Source of the DNA: Bacillota bacterium
GTDB taxonomy: Bacteria > Bacillota > Clostridia > Lachnospirales > Lachnospiraceae
Reading direction: 5' to 3'
Assembly (NCBI GenBank): GCA_023407575.1
Contig: JAEYLX010000069.1
Coordinates: forward strand, 62,001-126,000
Length of the DNA: 64,000 nucleotides
The notes under the pieces were generated by a model. The model was given only the letters and a program-made list of their open reading frames with translations, did no database searches and was not told the DNA's origin. Both the position numbers and the translations under genes were made by a program. This document shows positions 61,882 to 64,000 of the stretch, one piece after another; the first letter of the stretch is position 1; every line of letters begins with the position of its first letter.

Positions 61882-62769
61882 CTAAGCTACACTAAGCGGT
61901 TGATTAACCGCTACAACTAAGTTAACTTGGTCACCATTGATTACAAGTGGAACTACTTGGAGTTCACCTTCTGTCGTTATCTTTTGATTGGAGTAATATA
62001 GGGGAGGAGTCATATCAATATGTATATTCTCGTGACTTAATTTTGAAGCATATAAGCCATTGGAGCAGTTTATAAACTCACACACTGAATCAAAGGAATC
62101 CTCATCCATGCTGTTAAAACTTTCTTTTGCAAAGGGGTTGGCAATCTGAAGCAATTCATTTGTTTCACTGGATAGGCCAACAAAAAACTCATGATCACCA
62201 ATCATTCTTTGTGAGGCAAGCGCTCCAAAGGAATGAACAGGGACTTTATATGCACGCTTTAAGATAACGTTACTATCAATAAAACGAACCATATTACGTA
62301 TTACCAGACCAATACAATCGTAAGCCAGGGAATCTTGCTTGTCCACAAAAATTGAAATGATACGATCAATATCACCCGTTTTTAAGGCATCCAATGCAGT
62401 GGAGGATAAATTATTATCCTTCTTAAAATCTTCAAGGTAGGCTTCAATTTCTGAAAGAGTTAAAATGTTATGATCTGTACAGGTTTGTACAAATTGTAGA
62501 TACGGATTACCTTGTGTATTAAGTAGATAGGTAACTTCCTCTGCTAATAAATATCCTTTTTCTATCGCAATGTCACCAAAGCGACGGTCCATAGATTTTT
62601 GAATATCATTAATATCGTCCGCCTGCTTTGGTGTTAATAATTTTTCTGATACAGCAATTAACCCTAGCTTAACCCTAGTTTTACTTTGAAGCTCGATTAG
62701 CTCCTCAAACTGTGGTCGGGTAAGTTTGTTTTTTTCTACGAGATATTGACCAAAATATAGCCCGAACAT
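61882..62769 (-). CDS. Two-domain protein with a CheX/CheC-type phosphatase motif
   Basis: 295 aa from ATG 62769, where the minus strand has GGAAGGAGAAC upstream. The first half is helical with a repeated motif (YLVEKNKLTRPQFEELIELQ and AIEKGYLLAEEVTYLLNTQ), similar to secretion or adaptor modules. The second half has DSVCEFIN, which fits the CheC/CheX signature D-x3-E-x2-N with a nearby downstream Pro (MTPP). CheX dephosphorylates CheY-P, and a CheY gene follows directly. The N-terminal domain is not identified. Confidence 0.75.
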   Translation of the reverse strand: MFGLYFGQYLVEKNKLTRPQFEELIELQSKTRVKLGLIAVSEKLLTPKQADDINDIQKSMDRRFGDIAIEKGYLLAEEVTYLLNTQGNPYLQFVQTCTDHNILTLSEIEAYLEDFKKDNNLSSTALDALKTGDIDRIISIFVDKQDSLAYDCIGLVIRNMVRFIDSNVILKRAYKVPVHSFGALASQRMIGDHEFFVGLSSETNELLQIANPFAKESFNSMDEDSFDSVCEFINCSNGLYASKLSHENIHIDMTPPLYYSNQKITTEGELQVVPLVINGDQVNLVVAVNQPLSVA

Positions 62770-63143
62770 GATAGTTCTCCTTCCGTTATTCATGATTATC
62801 TCCGAGCATTTCTATGACTTAAGAAAATCTGCCATGTTCCCCAACACATCCAATTGTCTCCAACTTTTTCATAGAAAGTTTCTCTATAATAATATACAAT
62901 AGAATTAATAAAAAAAACAGTATCTATTTATAATTATAAGTGTATTTTCTGTTAAAATGTTTAAAAATCAAAGAAAAATTCGAAAAAAGGAAGAAAATAA
63001 CAAAAAACAAACAGTTTAATTTGAATGATACAAAGGTAGAATCTAGTAAAATTAAAGTTTATATGATGACAATCCAAGGATACTATGATAAAGTAATTTT
63101 TGAATTAAGAAATGACCGCGGTAGGCGGTGGAACGGAGTTTTT
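62770..63143 (+). other. Non-coding gap between the CheX-like gene and argS
   Basis: 374 bases without a gene. It is AT-rich and includes the divergent promoters. A small stem ACCGC/GCGGT (about 63116-63130) lies just before argS. I do not see T-box specifier structure or a clear -35/-10 pair. Confidence 0.4.
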
Positions 63144-64000
63144 ATGAAGACAATAATAGAATTAATCAGTGATGAATTGAAACAAGCTTTTGCGGACAAA
63201 GGTTTTGATAGAAAATATGGTATGGTAACACTGTCAAATAGACCTGATTTATGTCAATATCAGTGTAATGGTGCCTTGGCTGCAGCGAAGGAATATAAAA
63301 CAGCACCTATTAAAATTGCACAGGAAATTGTTGACGTATTAAAAGAAAGTACAACCTTTCAGGAAATAACAGCAATTATGCCAGGTTTTATAAATATTAA
63401 GGTTAGTGATGAATTTCTTGCAAATTTCTTAAATAAAATGAGAGGCACAGAACAATTTGGATGCGAAAAAGAAGCGAATCCAAAGAAGATTCTCATAGAT
63501 TACGGCGGTCCCAATATTGCGAAGCCACTTCACGTTGGACATATGCGTTCTGCAGTAATAGGTGAAAGTGTAAAGCAGCTGCTTCGCTTCTGCGGTAATG
63601 AAGTAATTGGTGACGTTCATTTGGGTGATTGGGGAACACAGATGGGCTTGATTATCAATGAATTAAAGAGACGTAAACCGGAGTTAGTATATTTTGATGA
63701 GGACTTTCAAGGGGAATATCCCAAGGAAGCACCTTTTACAATATCAGAGCTGGAGGAAATCTATCCAGCAGCAAGTGAGTATTCGAAAGAAAATCCTGAA
63801 TTTAGAGAAGAAGCAAAACAGATTACCTATTTATTACAGCAAGGACATAAGGGATATACGGCTATCTGGAATCATATGATGACCGTATCGGTTACCGATG
63901 TAAAACGTCTATATGATATTTTAAATGTATCCTTTGAGTTATGGAAGAAGGAAAGTGATGTTCAACCATATATTCCTGAAATGGTGCAATATTTAAAGGA
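63144..64000 (+). CDS. argS: Arginyl-tRNA synthetase (N-terminal part, runs off the window)
   Basis: 285 codons are visible. The N-terminal add-on domain (MKTIIELISDELKQAF, about 1-115) is followed by the catalytic start YGGPNIAKPLHVGHMRSAVI, with the HIGH-type HVGH, then HLGDWGTQMGLIINEL. It charges tRNA-Arg. GGAG (63135-63138, ACGGAGTTTTT) precedes ATG 63144. The rest lies downstream. Confidence 0.96.
   Translation, partial: MKTIIELISDELKQAFADKGFDRKYGMVTLSNRPDLCQYQCNGALAAAKEYKTAPIKIAQEIVDVLKESTTFQEITAIMPGFINIKVSDEFLANFLNKMRGTEQFGCEKEANPKKILIDYGGPNIAKPLHVGHMRSAVIGESVKQLLRFCGNEVIGDVHLGDWGTQMGLIINELKRRKPELVYFDEDFQGEYPKEAPFTISELEEIYPAASEYSKENPEFREEAKQITYLLQQGHKGYTAIWNHMMTVSVTDVKRLYDILNVSFELWKKESDVQPYIPEMVQYLK

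Noticed and set aside
63110..63143. T-box before argS (GGCGGTGGAACGGAG)
   Set aside because: It resembles only a fragment of the T-box core; no terminator or antiterminator alternative is visible within 374 bases.
1..64000. Prophage, insertion sequence or CRISPR array
   Set aside because: No integrase, transposase, cas gene or regularly spaced repeats; repeats found are short and described individually.

Overview
The window is AT-rich chromosomal DNA of an anaerobic, endospore-type Firmicute. The best fit is a Lachnospiraceae / Clostridium cluster XIVa organism, close in style to Lachnoclostridium phytofermentans. The evidence is a homodimer-type pyruvate:ferredoxin oxidoreductase, NfnAB, an NADP-type glutamate dehydrogenase, a SpoVB-type flippase, DUF5688 and DUF6774-like proteins typical of Lachnospiraceae, strong AGGAGG ribosome sites and low GC. 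I see no prophage, insertion sequence, rRNA or CRISPR array, so this is core and near-core chromosome. The species name is an inference.

Layout. 1-2.9 kb: the end of a surface protein and a c-di-GMP phosphodiesterase with a degenerate GGDEF domain. 3-5.7 kb: a TetR regulator and an FMN/FAD lipoprotein reductase. 5.85-13.1 kb: a tandem glycine riboswitch with terminator, then gcvT-gcvH-gcvPA-gcvPB-lplA-lpdA, a self-contained glycine cleavage operon with its own lipoate ligase and E3. 13.2-21.3 kb: hemerythrin, isochorismatase, an orphan AnfO-like protein, a radical-SAM/DUF4130 DNA-repair pair behind two LexA-type boxes, a Fur regulator, a repeat-bearing non-coding region, CYTH, two tiny basic proteins and an HD protein. 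21.6-31.7 kb: NfnAB, a bifunctional GGDEF-EAL protein, membrane and DUF5688 proteins, then PFOR. 31.8-39 kb: a small DUF protein, tRNA-Arg(CCG), EcsC, two proteins of unknown function, RluF, LigA and MetA. 39.2-46.4 kb: a LytTR/GHKL two-component pair, a membrane-anchored permuted GH3 enzyme and a PAS-GGDEF cyclase. 46.4-55.1 kb: SpoVB-like flippase, iscR-iscS-iscU-mnmA, GNAT, a PHP phosphatase and RqcH. 55.4-64 kb: GdhA, a KimA-like K+ importer, a PadR-DUF1700-DUF4097-PspC envelope cassette, CheY plus a CheX-domain protein, and the start of argS.

Functional links. PFOR makes reduced ferredoxin and NfnAB interconverts it with NADH/NADPH, which also feeds GdhA. The glycine operon supplies C1 units and ammonia. 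Three c-di-GMP turnover proteins lie in 46 kb.

Most interesting signal. Two 5' leaders, one before PFOR (27954-28058) and one before the GH3 enzyme (41409-41510), share a gap-free 74-nt block (61/74 identical). It has a 13-bp hairpin with two compensatory base-pair changes, a conserved CACCCGCG segment and a second hairpin. I do not recognise it as a known riboswitch class, and it is the best candidate here for an undescribed regulatory RNA. Other non-coding signals are an AAAGG-ATGGT-N-ATG start module at several genes, an 88-nt-spaced 25-bp duplication (19013-19125), a hairpin that buries a ribosome site (34356-34387), a giant nested hairpin (51743-51847) and a structured leader before the PAS-GGDEF gene.
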